A stretch of DNA of 64,000 nt from Streptomyces tubercidicus (GTDB taxonomy: Bacteria; Actinomycetota; Actinomycetes; Streptomycetales; Streptomycetaceae): positions 62,001-126,000 of the forward strand of contig NZ_CP114205.1 of the NCBI RefSeq assembly GCF_027497495.1, given 5' to 3'. The notes below the pieces were generated by a model. It had not been told where the DNA came from and did no database searches. It saw only the letters and a list, made by a program, of their open reading frames with translations. Every line of letters begins with the position of its first letter. The stretch's first letter is position 1. Of the stretch, positions 41,939 to 52,300 are shown in pieces. Both the position numbers and the translations under genes were made by a program.

Positions 41939-42555
41939 AGAGTCTCCGAGGTCTGGGCGGAGGAGTGCAGGTAGCGCATCAGCGTGATCAGGACGTCCCG
42001 GCTCGACGACCGCTGGCGGGCGTCGCACACCACGATCGGCACCTGCTCCGGCAGGTCCAGTGCGCTGCGCAACTCCTCGGCGAGGTAGGAGGTCGCGTCG
42101 GGGAAGGCGTTGACGGCGATCACAAACGGTACTTCGGCCTCTTCCAGGCGGCCGATCACATCGAAGCTGACTTCGAGCCGCCGGGTGTCGACCAGGACGA
42201 CGGCGCCGAGCGCTCCTTCGAAGAGACCGTTCCACAGGAACCAGAACCGCTGCTGACCTGGCGTGCCGAACAGGTAGAGCACCAGCTCCTCGTTCAGGCT
42301 GATCCGGCCGAAGTCCATGGCGACGGTGGTCGCCGTCTTGCGCTCGATGCCGGAGACATCGTCGACGTCGGCGCCGGCCTCCGTCATGGTCTCCTCGGTC
42401 GTCAGCGGACGGATCTCGCTCACCGAGCGGACGAGGGTGGTCTTGCCGACGCCGAATCCACCGACGATGACGATCTTGACGGCGGTGGAGGCCGTCGACG
42501 GCAGCTGGTCCTCGCGCCGAGGCTCCGTGACGGGGTCAGAGCTTCTGGAGACCAT
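41935..42555 (-). CDS. cvnD: Conservon Ras-like GTPase (CvnD)
   Basis: 206 residues from the ATG at 42555, overlapping the DUF742 gene by 20 bases. Walker A is GGFGVGKT (32-39), the switch II region is YLFGTPGQQRFWF, and AVNAFPDA corresponds to the NKxD position (N-A-F-P, as in the family). These small GTPases are transcribed with a roadblock protein and DUF742 protein and form a membrane-linked, G-protein-like signalling complex in Streptomyces. Confidence 0.92.
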   Translation of the reverse strand: MVSRSSDPVTEPRREDQLPSTASTAVKIVIVGGFGVGKTTLVRSVSEIRPLTTEETMTEAGADVDDVSGIERKTATTVAMDFGRISLNEELVLYLFGTPGQQRFWFLWNGLFEGALGAVVLVDTRRLEVSFDVIGRLEEAEVPFVIAVNAFPDATSYLAEELRSALDLPEQVPIVVCDARQRSSSRDVLITLMRYLHSSAQTSETL

Positions 42556-42889
42556 CGATAACCGCCTCAATCAGTGCTATGTCGGGGAGTTTGGCGGCCG
42601 GTGCACGGGCCTCCACCCGCCCATCGGCCAAGAGATCGTTGAGGAGCACGCCGACCACGCTCGCCGGTAAAGCCAGATGTGCGGAGATCTCTGCGACGGA
42701 GAGCGGCGACCGGCAGATCCGGAGGATGGCGGCGAGCTCGGGCTGCATGCCCAGCTGCGACTCCTCCCGCGTGACGATCAACGTGACAAGGTCGAGTGCG
42801 GCCTGTTCGCCGCTCTGCGAGCGGCCCCCCGTGATCACATACAGCCGCTCGGGCCCGGCCGTGTCCCAGTCCTGGCCGGATGTGGTCAC
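42536..42889 (-). CDS. cvnC: Conservon DUF742 protein (CvnC)
   Basis: 117 residues from the GTG at 42889, overlapping the roadblock stop (GTGA). RLYVITGGRSQSG at the N-terminus, ELAAILRICRSPLSVAEISA and LPASVVGVLLNDLLADGRVE form the winged-helix-like core of DUF742. It is always found between roadblock and GTPase genes in conservons. A DNA-binding or scaffold role has been suggested but not shown here. Confidence 0.92.
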   Translation of the reverse strand: MTTSGQDWDTAGPERLYVITGGRSQSGEQAALDLVTLIVTREESQLGMQPELAAILRICRSPLSVAEISAHLALPASVVGVLLNDLLADGRVEARAPAAKLPDIALIEAVIDGLQKL

Positions 42890-43290
42890 CGCATCTGTCC
42901 GTCGACCCGCGGCGGGCTGGTGAGGTGTGCGCCGATCCGGGCCACGAGGTCGCGCATGCACTGTCCGACGAGCCCCGCGTCCACGCCTTCGTCGGCGAGC
43001 ACGGCGAGATGCGCGCCGGCGCCGGCGGCCATCAGGTACATGAAGCCACCGCTGACCTCGATGACGACCATCCGCATCCGGCCGTCGCTGTGCGGGAACT
43101 CGGCGGCAACCGCACCGGACAGGCTCTGGAGTCCGGAACCGATGGCGGCCAGGCGGTCGGCGGTGTCCTCGCTCGTGTCGTACCGGGCCATGCACAGGCC
43201 GTCCGACGACAGCACCACGATGTGACGGGTCTGGGGGACGCTCTCCGCGAGGTCCTTGAGCATCCAGTCCATGTCCGCACGCTGTTGCAT
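42886..43290 (-). CDS. cvnB: Conservon roadblock/LC7 protein (CvnB)
   Basis: 134 residues from the ATG at 43290, three bases after the kinase stop. LKDLAESVPQTRHIVVLSSD with GLCMARYD, SGLQSLSGAVAAEF and MRMVVIEVSGGFMYLMAAG is the roadblock fold, probably a dimer that regulates the GTPase. Confidence 0.92.
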   Translation of the reverse strand: MQQRADMDWMLKDLAESVPQTRHIVVLSSDGLCMARYDTSEDTADRLAAIGSGLQSLSGAVAAEFPHSDGRMRMVVIEVSGGFMYLMAAGAGAHLAVLADEGVDAGLVGQCMRDLVARIGAHLTSPPRVDGQMR

Positions 43291-43293
43291 CGA

Positions 43294-44841
43294 CTACTCA
43301 TCCTTGTCCGATATGTCATTACTGTTCCGAGCCGGCACTGACGTCGGCCGTTCGCCGGAGAGGCCACTGTGCAGCTCGGCCAACCAGACGCCGGGCGCCG
43401 GTTCTTCGTGCGCGGTCGCCGCCGGCCCCGGCAGGGAGGACGCCTTCTTACGGGCCGGGTTGGGTGAGCGCCGGCGCCGCTGCGGCAGTCCGCTGGCCGT
43501 CACCTTGGTCCCGACGGGCTCCTCCGCCGCGCGGCCTGGTTCAACCGCGTGGTGTGCGCCGGTGTCCTCCATCGCGGCCCGTGGCGCGGAGTGCTCGATC
43601 GGTGCATCGTCGGGAACGTCTACGGCAGGCGGATCGGAGCGGCGCGCCACCGGACGCGGGCCCGAGGCCGCGCCGATGCCGTGTGCCCTGCCCTGTGCGG
43701 GCGCGGTGGTAATCGATGCCTTCGGCACGCTCAGTACGGCGCGCACTCCCCCATAGGCCGAGGGCGGCAGCGACACCTGGAAGTCGTAGGCCCGCGCCAG
43801 GCGGCCGACCACCGCGAGTCCCAGACGCGGCGACTCACCGAGGTCTTTGAGGTCGATACCGGCCTGGGCCTCGGTCAGCATCCGTTCGGCCCGGCCGCGT
43901 GCCTCCTCACTGAGGCCGATTCCGCCGTCCTCGATCTCGATGGCGATGCCCATGTGCACCTCCACCGCGGTCAGATGGACGCGGGTGTTGGGCGGAGAGT
44001 AGCGAGTGGCGTTGTCCAGCAGCTCGGCCAGCGCGTGGATGAGCGGTTCGACGGCCGGCCCGACGATGGCGACATCCGCGACGGAGTGCAATTCCACACG
44101 CTGATAGTCCAGAATCCGGGACATGGCACCGCGCAGCACGCTGTAGAGCGGCACCGGCTTGCTCCATTGACGTCCCGGCCGGGCACCACTGAGGACGGCG
44201 ATGCTGTCCGCCAGCCGCCCGATGAGTGCCGTGCCGTGGTCGAGCCGCAGCAGGTCGGCGAAGAACTCCGGCTCCTGGCCGTGCCGGTCCTCCATCGCGC
44301 GCAGGTCCGTTGCCTGCTGGTGCACGATGGCCTGGACCCGGCGGGCGACGTTGACCACACCGCGCTGCGCGGAGTCGCGCATGGTCTCCTCGGCCTGCAC
44401 CGCCTCGACCACCGAGCGCAGCAGGGCCTCGTGCGCCGCCCGGAACTGCGGGCTGAGCCCGTTGTCCGCACCGGTGAGGGACTGGAGAACGTCCTCGGCG
44501 AACTCGCCCTCTTGGAGCCTGCTGACGGCCACCGGGAGCTGCTGCTCGGCGAGACGGATCGTCGCCGCTTCCTGCTGCCGCAAGTGCTGGAGGAGCTGCG
44601 TCTCCCGTTCGGCGGCCTCGGCGCGCACCGCGGACAGCGCCTGGCCCCGCCGCGCCGCCACCGCCGACACCAGGGCGATGCCCCCTGTGGCGATCACGCC
44701 ACACCAGAGCACCGCGTCCGTGACCGCGGGCGGCACGAGCGCTGTGGCAACCGCGGTCGCCACCGCTGCGGGTGCCGACCAGGCCGCAACGGATCCGGAA
44801 TGCGAGCCTCCGGGCGACGACGCAGTACGAACCATCAACAT
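43294..44841 (-). CDS. cvnA: Conservon sensor histidine-kinase-like protein (CvnA)
   Basis: 515 residues from the ATG at 44841 (a second ATG is at 44835); the longer open frame starts in non-coding sequence. Two adjacent membrane segments lie near residues 25-65 (APAAVATAVATALVPPA, VLWCGVIATGGIALVSAVA). A nitrate-sensor-like coiled region (QALSAVRAEAAERETQLLQH) follows. The HATPase part has the N-box HALAELLDNATRYSPPN and G-boxes GGIGLSEEA and GLAVVGRLA. The last 140 residues are disordered and Pro/Ala-rich. It is the first gene of the conservon. Confidence 0.88.
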   Translation of the reverse strand: MLMVRTASSPGGSHSGSVAAWSAPAAVATAVATALVPPAVTDAVLWCGVIATGGIALVSAVAARRGQALSAVRAEAAERETQLLQHLRQQEAATIRLAEQQLPVAVSRLQEGEFAEDVLQSLTGADNGLSPQFRAAHEALLRSVVEAVQAEETMRDSAQRGVVNVARRVQAIVHQQATDLRAMEDRHGQEPEFFADLLRLDHGTALIGRLADSIAVLSGARPGRQWSKPVPLYSVLRGAMSRILDYQRVELHSVADVAIVGPAVEPLIHALAELLDNATRYSPPNTRVHLTAVEVHMGIAIEIEDGGIGLSEEARGRAERMLTEAQAGIDLKDLGESPRLGLAVVGRLARAYDFQVSLPPSAYGGVRAVLSVPKASITTAPAQGRAHGIGAASGPRPVARRSDPPAVDVPDDAPIEHSAPRAAMEDTGAHHAVEPGRAAEEPVGTKVTASGLPQRRRRSPNPARKKASSLPGPAATAHEEPAPGVWLAELHSGLSGERPTSVPARNSNDISDKDE

Positions 44842-45590
44842 CCTCAATCGTGGGGGCCTATGAGGTACCTGGTGCACGGCGCGGCAGGGACAACAAGCTT
44901 CCCGCCCACCCCGCCCGTCCGAGGCGACAACAAATGATGACCCGAGGGCACCGGAACTGCTCAATCCGTGCACTCGACCGATAACACTGTAACCGGAATT
45001 GACCACTTCGCATACGCATGGTGGCACAGATGCGGCGACGTCTGACTAAGGCGACTTCACACAGTCGCAGCGCACGTGACGCTCCGTCAAACTAGCTGGT
45101 TTCGACGCCACTTCGACAGCGGGACCGATCGGCGGCCGGTGCGCATTCCGCCACCTGCGCAAACATGCGACGGACGCGCCACAGTCACGCTCCCCACCGC
45201 ACGCCACGACGCCGCCACGACGGATGCACTCCGTAACTCCGTAACGCCGTCACATCCGGGCACATCGAGGGCTGTCCGTGGCATTGATACACGCCTCTAA
45301 CGCCGGCCACCCACCCGGATCACTCAATGCGCCACGCCGCAGAAGTTGCTTCTTTCAATCAACTGACGTGCAAATAACTGTCGATCCAGCGGCGTCCATC
45401 GGGTGGAGGGTGACGCGGTAGCCGAGTTCGATCACCGGGACACGGCTCGATGCGCGGCACGGGAGCAGCCCTGAGGTCAGTTCGTCACCCACTCTGCTCT
45501 CCTGTACTGCCCTGCGGCTAATTTGTGTGCAGGAGAGGTACGCAGGCCCGTGGTGTCAGAGGTGCACGGGGGGACGGGAGGTCGAGAAGA
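44842..45590. other. Divergent intergenic region
   Basis: 750 bp between the conservon and the kinase gene, which point away from each other. It should hold both promoters. Around 45335-45375 the sequence is AT-richer (AGTTGCTTCTTTCAATCAAC). A minus-strand stretch near 45400-45480 (ELGYRVTLHPMDAA) looks like a coding fragment, but I cannot identify it. Confidence 0.4.
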
Positions 45591-47840
45591 GTGTCGCTGC
45601 GCGAAGGTGATCCAGCCGAGATCGGCGGTTATCCGCTTGAGGCGCGACTCGGCTCGGGTGGCATGGGCACGGTCTTTCTGGCCCGTACGAGTTCGGGGCG
45701 TCCCGTCGCGATCAAACTGATCCACCCGCAGTTCGCGGCGGGCGACGAGTTCCGCATCCGCTTCCGGCAGGAGGTGGCGGCGGCGAGGCAGGTGAGTGGC
45801 GCGTTCACCGCCGCCGTGGTCGACGCTGCCCCTGAGGCCGAGCAGCCGTGGATGGCGACGACCTATATCCAGGGGCCCACGCTCGCCCGGCGCATCGCCA
45901 CGAAGGGCCCGCTGAGCGGAGCGGAGCTGAGGAGGCTCGCCATCGGGCTGGCGGAGGCACTGCGGGACATCCACCGGGTGGGGGTCGTCCACCGTGACCT
46001 GAAGCCCTCGAACGTCGTACTCTCGCCCGAGGGCCCACGCGTCATCGACTTCGGTATTTCGCGAGCCGTGGACCAGCAGACGCTGACGATCACAGGGCGG
46101 GTCATCGGTACGCCGCCCTTCATGTCGCCGGAGCAGTTGCAGGCGCCGCGCGATGTGGGGCCGCGGTCCGATGTCTTCTCGCTGGGGACGCTGCTGGCCT
46201 ACTCAGCGACGGGCCACGGGCCCTTCGACGCGGAGAGCCCATACATCGCTGCGTATCAGGTGGTGCACAGGGAGCCGTCGCTGGAGGATGTGCCGGTGGC
46301 CTTGCGCACGGTCGTCGAGTCGTGCCTGGCCAAGGAGCCCAACGGGCGGCCCTCGGCGGACGAACTCCTCGTGCTGCTCCGGGACCTGCCGGCCGACCTC
46401 GGCCAGATCGACGCGAGGGGAGTTGGCGCGGGCCGCACCCGCGACATGGTCACCGAGCATCACTTCGCGACGCCGGCCACCCCGGCGCCGGCGACCCCGA
46501 CCATCACCCCGGCCGCTCACGATACGCGGAGCGCCGACACCCCCATCGGCCGCCGACTGCGTCGCCGCTGGCGTCCCGTGTTCGCGGCCGCGGTCGCGGT
46601 CACGGTGGCAGCAATCGGTGGAGGAGTCGCCGCACTGACGGCGGGCGGCTTTGGGGGGAACGGCGGCGGGGACAAGCGCAACAGCCTTGCGGCGCAGGCT
46701 GCCGCACTTCCGCACGGCTTCAAGCCGTGGCACGAGACCGTGCCGGGCGGTCGCGAGGACATCCCCGACGAACTGCGTTGCATCGCGCACGGCGACGCGC
46801 TGTTCTGCGGCGGCGGCAGTGTCGTCGCGACCCGTATCAGGGCCAGGGACGGCTCGCGGGTGTGGACGGCGAAGAGCCCCGGCGTCCCCGTCAACGGCAT
46901 GCACCTGGTGGGCGCAACCGACGACACGGTGCTCGGTTACCGCTTCGCCGCCCAGAACGCCCCGCAGGGCCCTCCCAGCGAGGTGGTGGCCCTCGACGCG
47001 AACACCGGACGGGAGCTGTGGTCCGTGCCGTCCGGCGCCCAGTCGACGGCCGTCACGGGTCGGACTCAGGACGCCATTGTGACCGGCTCCGTCGTCGTGA
47101 CGGTCGACGCTTCCAACTCCCGCTTCGAGGCCCGCAACGCGCACAGCGGTCAGGTCACCTGGACATCGTCATTCCCAGCGGGTACGCAGTGCGCTCCCGT
47201 CCCGGTGGGGCCGCAGCTCGTCGCGATGTGCGCGACGAATGCGGAAGTGAATGCCTTTGCAGTGCGCCACCCCACCCTGTACCCGGTCGACCGCGCTTCG
47301 GGGGCACTGGGCAGGCCCATCGAGGTCAACGGCCCCGCCGTGCCGATAGGCGTCGCCAACGGCAGGCTCGTACTCCTGCAAGTACACATGGAGGGAACGG
47401 ATCCGGCCGGCTACAACGGGGTGACGCGGGTCGACCCGGCCTCCCGGAAGGTCACGTACTCCCGATTGGCCAAGACATACGCGGGGACGCCCGGCATGGC
47501 GGACAGCACCGCCTACGTGAGCGGGCAGACCGGCCTCGTCACAGCACTCGACCCCGCGACCGGCCGGAAGAAGTGGTCGCGTCAGACTGGCGTGGAGGGC
47601 GCGGCGGGTCCTGTTGCGGGAGCCGGCGCACTGTATTTCAGCTCGGCCACCGGCCGGGTGGTCGCGCTGTCGCCGGACGATGGCAAACCCCTATGGACAA
47701 CAGATCCGCAGGTCGATGGTTTGACGGGCCAGCAGGGCGCAAGCCCGCGGGTGACTCTTGCAGGGCGTGCGGTGATCGTGGCCGCGGCCAAGAACACTCT
47801 CTTCGCTTTCGACGCGCAGAAGCCGCCGAAGTTGGGCTGA
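45591..47840 (+). CDS. Membrane Ser/Thr protein kinase with PQQ-type beta-propeller sensor
   Basis: 749 residues from the GTG at 45591 (GGGAGG upstream). The kinase domain (about 12-275) is complete: GSGGMGTVF loop (21-29), Lys42 in VAIKL, HRDLKPSN (134-141) with catalytic Asp136, DFG (153-155) and SPEQL. A linker rich in Pro/Thr leads to one membrane segment (AAAVAVTVAAIGGGVAALTA, about 329-348). The outer 370 residues are PQQ-like blades (ALDANTGRELW, ALDPATGRKKW, ALSPDDGKPLW). This is the common Streptomyces Hanks-type layout with an external propeller as sensor. Confidence 0.9.
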   Translation: MSLREGDPAEIGGYPLEARLGSGGMGTVFLARTSSGRPVAIKLIHPQFAAGDEFRIRFRQEVAAARQVSGAFTAAVVDAAPEAEQPWMATTYIQGPTLARRIATKGPLSGAELRRLAIGLAEALRDIHRVGVVHRDLKPSNVVLSPEGPRVIDFGISRAVDQQTLTITGRVIGTPPFMSPEQLQAPRDVGPRSDVFSLGTLLAYSATGHGPFDAESPYIAAYQVVHREPSLEDVPVALRTVVESCLAKEPNGRPSADELLVLLRDLPADLGQIDARGVGAGRTRDMVTEHHFATPATPAPATPTITPAAHDTRSADTPIGRRLRRRWRPVFAAAVAVTVAAIGGGVAALTAGGFGGNGGGDKRNSLAAQAAALPHGFKPWHETVPGGREDIPDELRCIAHGDALFCGGGSVVATRIRARDGSRVWTAKSPGVPVNGMHLVGATDDTVLGYRFAAQNAPQGPPSEVVALDANTGRELWSVPSGAQSTAVTGRTQDAIVTGSVVVTVDASNSRFEARNAHSGQVTWTSSFPAGTQCAPVPVGPQLVAMCATNAEVNAFAVRHPTLYPVDRASGALGRPIEVNGPAVPIGVANGRLVLLQVHMEGTDPAGYNGVTRVDPASRKVTYSRLAKTYAGTPGMADSTAYVSGQTGLVTALDPATGRKKWSRQTGVEGAAGPVAGAGALYFSSATGRVVALSPDDGKPLWTTDPQVDGLTGQQGASPRVTLAGRAVIVAAAKNTLFAFDAQKPPKLG

Positions 47841-48044
47841 CACGGGTGGCTGGACGTCGGCTGCAACATTGCCAGGGAGTACCGCGAGAAGCTCCACCGC
47901 CGGCACCACACACCAAAATCCGAGCCAAGTGCGGACCAACCGGGCTTCGCATCGGGCATGTCCATCCGTCGCTGCAGGTCAGACTGATCGGCGACAGCCG
48001 CTTCGTCGCGCTGGCCGTGGGCACTATCGCCAAGGGCAGCCGGA

Positions 48045-48155
48045 CGGTACGCGCACCGATCTCGTCGGCCACCTTCAGCGACTCGCGGTAGCACGAAGCG
48101 AGAAGCTCCGAGCGATCCTCGTCATGGATGAAACGTGGGCCAACGGTGTTGAGCG
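48045..48155 (-). pseudogene. Macro-domain protein fragment
   Basis: The minus strand reads TLNTVGPRFIHDEDRSELLA, SCYRESLKVADEIGARTV. The T-V-G-P-x(n)-L-L-A-S-C-Y-x-x-S-L pattern is from the middle of a macro (ADP-ribose-binding) domain. An in-frame TAA is just upstream and the GIYGWP-like end is missing. Confidence 0.6.
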
Positions 48156-48276
48156 TTTACCCCATGCTCACGCGGCGAGTGTCGGTGCCGGGGAGTCGGG
48201 CCACCACCCTGGAACGTGGCGCGGCGGGTCGCGGGGGAACTGTCGGCGGTGGATGCCTTCGTCCAGGGCTTGCCGG

Positions 48277-48984
48277 TCAGGGGTTCTCGATCCAGTGGGG
48301 AGGGACGTCGCAGATCAGGTACGGGATACGGGCTTCGCACGCGTCGCAGGAGTGGGCGGTCCAGGAGTTCGTGGCGCCGTGTCCGTGCCACACCCGCATC
48401 TGTTTGGCGTCCTCCGCCTTGGGGCCGACGTAGACCATCTCGCTCATGCGCACGTAGTCGACGGACTTCCAGTCGAGGTGCATCGCGCCGATTCCGAGCA
48501 GGAGTTTCATGGCGGAGCACGGCCGGGTGACGCCCTGTATGTCTGCGCCCAGATCCACCTTCTCGCCGCGGACGGTCAGCCATCCCCTGTTGTTCGCGGG
48601 AATGGCGGGGTTCGCCAGCGTCCACTTCCCCGGGTGGTAGGTGATCCCGTCGAGGTGCTTGGGCTTGATCCATGGCTCTGCGGTGCGTCCGCTGGAGGCA
48701 AAGAGGTAGTACTCGCGCCCGCTGATCCTCGCTTCGAGTACGCCCATCATGAAGACGGCCGCCGGATCGCCGACCAGGCTCTTGTCCTGCATCAGGTTGT
48801 CTTTGATCTGTCCCACGACGCTGCGCAGCTTCGCGCTGTCGGTCAATTCCGGAATGCCGTGGAGCAGTTTCCCCTGGTTCTTCTTGTTCCTGACGTAGTG
48901 ACACCTCGGGCAGGTGTCCGTGGCGTGGCCGCCATGCCGAAGATTGACATCTGCGTCCGGCTTGCGGGGCTTGGTCTTCGGCAT
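48277..48984 (-). CDS. Unknown cytoplasmic protein with two CxxC pairs
   Basis: 235 residues from the ATG at 48984 (GGAAGG upstream). It starts basic (MPKTKPRKPDADVNL) and has DTCPRCHYVR near residue 25 and HSCDACEARIPYLIC near the end, each able to bind zinc. The middle has RPCSAMKLLLGIGAMHLDWK and YVGPKAEDAKQMRVWHGHG. The P-C-x-x-x motif and later His recall the nucleotide-deaminase superfamily, but the standard HxE is not clear. No signal peptide or membrane part. It ends convergently to nothing recognised. Confidence 0.6.
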   Translation of the reverse strand: MPKTKPRKPDADVNLRHGGHATDTCPRCHYVRNKKNQGKLLHGIPELTDSAKLRSVVGQIKDNLMQDKSLVGDPAAVFMMGVLEARISGREYYLFASSGRTAEPWIKPKHLDGITYHPGKWTLANPAIPANNRGWLTVRGEKVDLGADIQGVTRPCSAMKLLLGIGAMHLDWKSVDYVRMSEMVYVGPKAEDAKQMRVWHGHGATNSWTAHSCDACEARIPYLICDVPPHWIENP

Positions 48985-49392
48985 GCTCGGCCTTCCGTCA
49001 ACGATCCGTGGAGCGGGGAAACTAGCACCTGACAGCCTTGCCTGAAGACGCAGCGATCAGTTTGGGACGTCATCTGGTGACACCCCGTCGCGACGCCGTA
49101 ACCCTGTGGAAGACGTCGCCCGGCCCACTTTTGTCCCTCCCGGAGCACGCGCCGCCAGCACATGATCGACTCTCGGGGAACAATCACAGCGGAACACCCT
49201 ACATACCGGCAAACAGCCCAACAGCCGGAATCTGTTGCGGAAACCAACGAAAGCGCCGCGCGCTCTCCCCCGCCACCTGGCCTGATCACCGCCGCCACCG
49301 GTCCCCTCCGCTGTTAGCGTGCGCCGAAATCTCACGTCCACATACTCACGGCGGCCCGTGCCCGGCGCGGCCCACCGGTCAGGAGGGGATGC
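48985..49392. promoter_or_regulatory. Upstream region of the giant-protein operon
   Basis: 408 bp without a supported gene, between two genes pointing apart. It must contain the promoter of the 12-kb operon. AGGAGGGG at 49381-49388 is the ribosome binding site of its first gene. Confidence 0.5.
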
Positions 49393-52300
49393 GTGGTGGC
49401 GGTGACCGCGATGACCGTCGGCGGACTCAGGGAATGGTTGAAGACCCTTTCATCTCCCACTCAGGAACTGCTGCTGCCCGACGGGCTCCCCGCCAATCTG
49501 GGCGACCAGGGCACCCTCAAGAACGCGGTGAACCCCGGCGCTCTTTCGGAGTGGTTCACCATGGGGACCACCCTCACCAGGATGGTTCCGGACCCGGACC
49601 ACCTCTGCATCACCGGAATCATCGTCACGGAAACCCCGAACGTCTCCCTCTGGTTCTTCAGTGACGAGGAAGGGAACCCCGACGACGCCACCGTCACCGG
49701 CGTCCAGTTCGGTCTGTCGCTGAAGAGCCACCCCGTGATGTCCGTCTTCAGCGCCCTCGGGCTGCAGGACCTCCTCCTGCTCTACACGATTCACATCGTG
49801 GACGGTGCCGCCGTCCGCGAGCTCTCCGCGCGGGCGAAGCTCGCCGTCGATGGCGGGGATCCGCTCCTCGTCACCTGCGCCCTCGACTTCGAAGCCGGAC
49901 GGACCAGCTACGAGTTCGTCGTGGAGCCGGAGGGCGGAAAGGAATGGCACGTCGCCGAGGCGCTCTTCGGGCTGTTCGGCGTGGCCCCGCCGCCCGTCCT
50001 GAAGGACATCGCCCTCAAGCGCCTCATGCTGGCCTACGATCACGGCCAGGGCTCCACCGGGTTCCGCATCGAGGTGGACGTCGACTTCCCGTTGGGCGGC
50101 CTCGACGCCGACCTCGCCGTCATGGTGTCCCTGACCAAGTCCGGCGGGAGCCAGACGTACGACCAGGAGTACGAGGCGCGGCTGGTCCTCGGTGTCCCCA
50201 CGCAGGGGGGCGGGGACGACACCGTCCGCACCCTGACGTTCGACATCAAGGACGTCCAGCACGCCGAGTTCAGCGCGACCTGCGAGGACTCCAAGGGCGT
50301 GTCGTTCGCGGACCTCGCCGGACTGCTGGGCGTGGCGGGACCGCCGGCGTTCCTGGCCGATCTGGCCATCTCCGGCCTCACGGTCGGGTACGCGTCCGCC
50401 CGCAAGTCCATTGTGCTCGCCGCGAAGGAGAAGGGCGGCGGCTCGCTCGTCGTCGTCTCGGACCAGCCGAAGGGCGGCACCCGCACCTGGGCCGTGCGCG
50501 CCGGCGTCGGGCTGGACGCCAAGCTCTCGGACCTGCCGTTGCTCCAGGGGCAGATCCCCCAAGGCCAGGACCTCGGCGTGCGCGGGCTGGGCGTGTTGCT
50601 CACCTCCGACGAGCTGAGGACCGACCGGATCACCGAGCTCAACAAGGCCCTCGCGGCGAGCGACGGGACGCTGCCCCTGCTGCCCGCCGACGGCCTGGGC
50701 AAGGGGCTGGCCTTCACGGTCGACCTACAGCTGCCGGGGCACTCGGAGACCACTTCGGTCGTCGTCCGGGGCGACCGCAAGAAGACCAAGGCCCCCGTCG
50801 AGGCTCCCCCACGGCCACGGCTGATCACGCAGGACGCCACGCCCGTCGCCGAGAACGCCGCCGAGAACGTCAGCCAAAACGTCGCCGAGGACGCGCCGGC
50901 CACCCCCACCGGCCTCCCCCTGGTCGCCTGGCTCAAGGTCCAGCGCGACATCGGCCCCCTCAGCCTCAGCCGCGTCGGCGTGGGCTTCGCGGACGACACC
51001 GTGTGGGTGCTGTTCGACGCCTCCCTCGGTATGGCCGGGCTTACCGTCGGCGTCGACGGGCTGGGCATCGGCATCCATCTGTCCCACCCCGTGCCGCCGG
51101 ACTTCCGGCTGGACGGGCTGAGCGTCGGCTACTCCCGTCCGCCGCTGGCAATCAAGGGCGCCCTGGTCAACCGGCCCCCGGACGACACGTACAGCACCCT
51201 GATCGAAGGCGCCCTGGCCGTCACGGCCGAGGAGTTCGGACTGACGGCGCTGGGCGCGTACGCGCGGACGAAGCAGCACCCCGACCAGCCGTCGTTGTTC
51301 CTCTTCGGCAAGGTCAACGGCGAGTTCGGCGGGCCGCCGCCCGTGCAGATCACCGGCATCATGGCCGGCTTCGGCCTCAACACGGACCTGCGGCTGCCCG
51401 AGGGCGACCACGTGCTGGACTTCCCGTTCCTCGCGGACATGTCCTCGCCCGAGACCGACCCGCTGGTGGTCCTGAACAACCTGATGGGGGGTCAGGACGC
51501 CTGGGTGCGCCCCGCCTCCGGACAGCTGTGGTTCGCGGCCGGCCTCGAATTCAAGGTCTTCGAGTTCGTCAGCGGTCAGGCGCTGCTGGTGCTGGAGGTC
51601 GGCGACGACTTCGCCGTCGCGGTGCTCGGCACGGCGGAGGCGCAGTTCCCCAAGGACCAGTCCCTGCCCGCGTACGCGAAGGTCCGGCTGGGCCTGTCCG
51701 CCAAGTACCGTGCCAGTGAGGGCGTGCTGAAGCTGACCGCGCAGCTCGCGCCCGGCTCGTTCCTGCTGTCCGAGGACTGTGTGCTGACCGGCGGCTTCGC
51801 GCTGTACACCTGGTTCGACGGCGCGCACGCCGGTGACTTCGTCCTCACCCTGGGCGGCTACTACCCCGGCTACCCGGTGCCCGGCCACTACCCGCAGGTG
51901 CCGCGGCTGGGCTTCAACTGGCCGGTCACCTCGGAGCTGACCATCAGCGGTGGCTCGTACTTCGCGCTCACCCCCGGCGCGGTCATGGCCGGTGGAGCGC
52001 TGGACGTGAACTTCCGCGCCGGCGACCTGCACGCCTGGCTGACCGCGCACGCCAACATCCTCATCGAGTGGGCGCCGTTCCACTTCGACGCCGGGATCGA
52101 CGTGAGCATCGGCGTCAGCTTTGTGCTCGACCTGTGGCTGGTACGCGAGACGATCAGCGTCGAGGTCGGCGCGTCCTTGCAGCTCTGGGGCCCGCCGACG
52201 GCCGGCAAGGTCACCGTCCATCTCTGGTTCATCTCCTTCACCATCGGCTTCGGTGACGGCAGCGCGAGCGGCGACAAGGCCGCGCCCTGGTCCGACGTGG

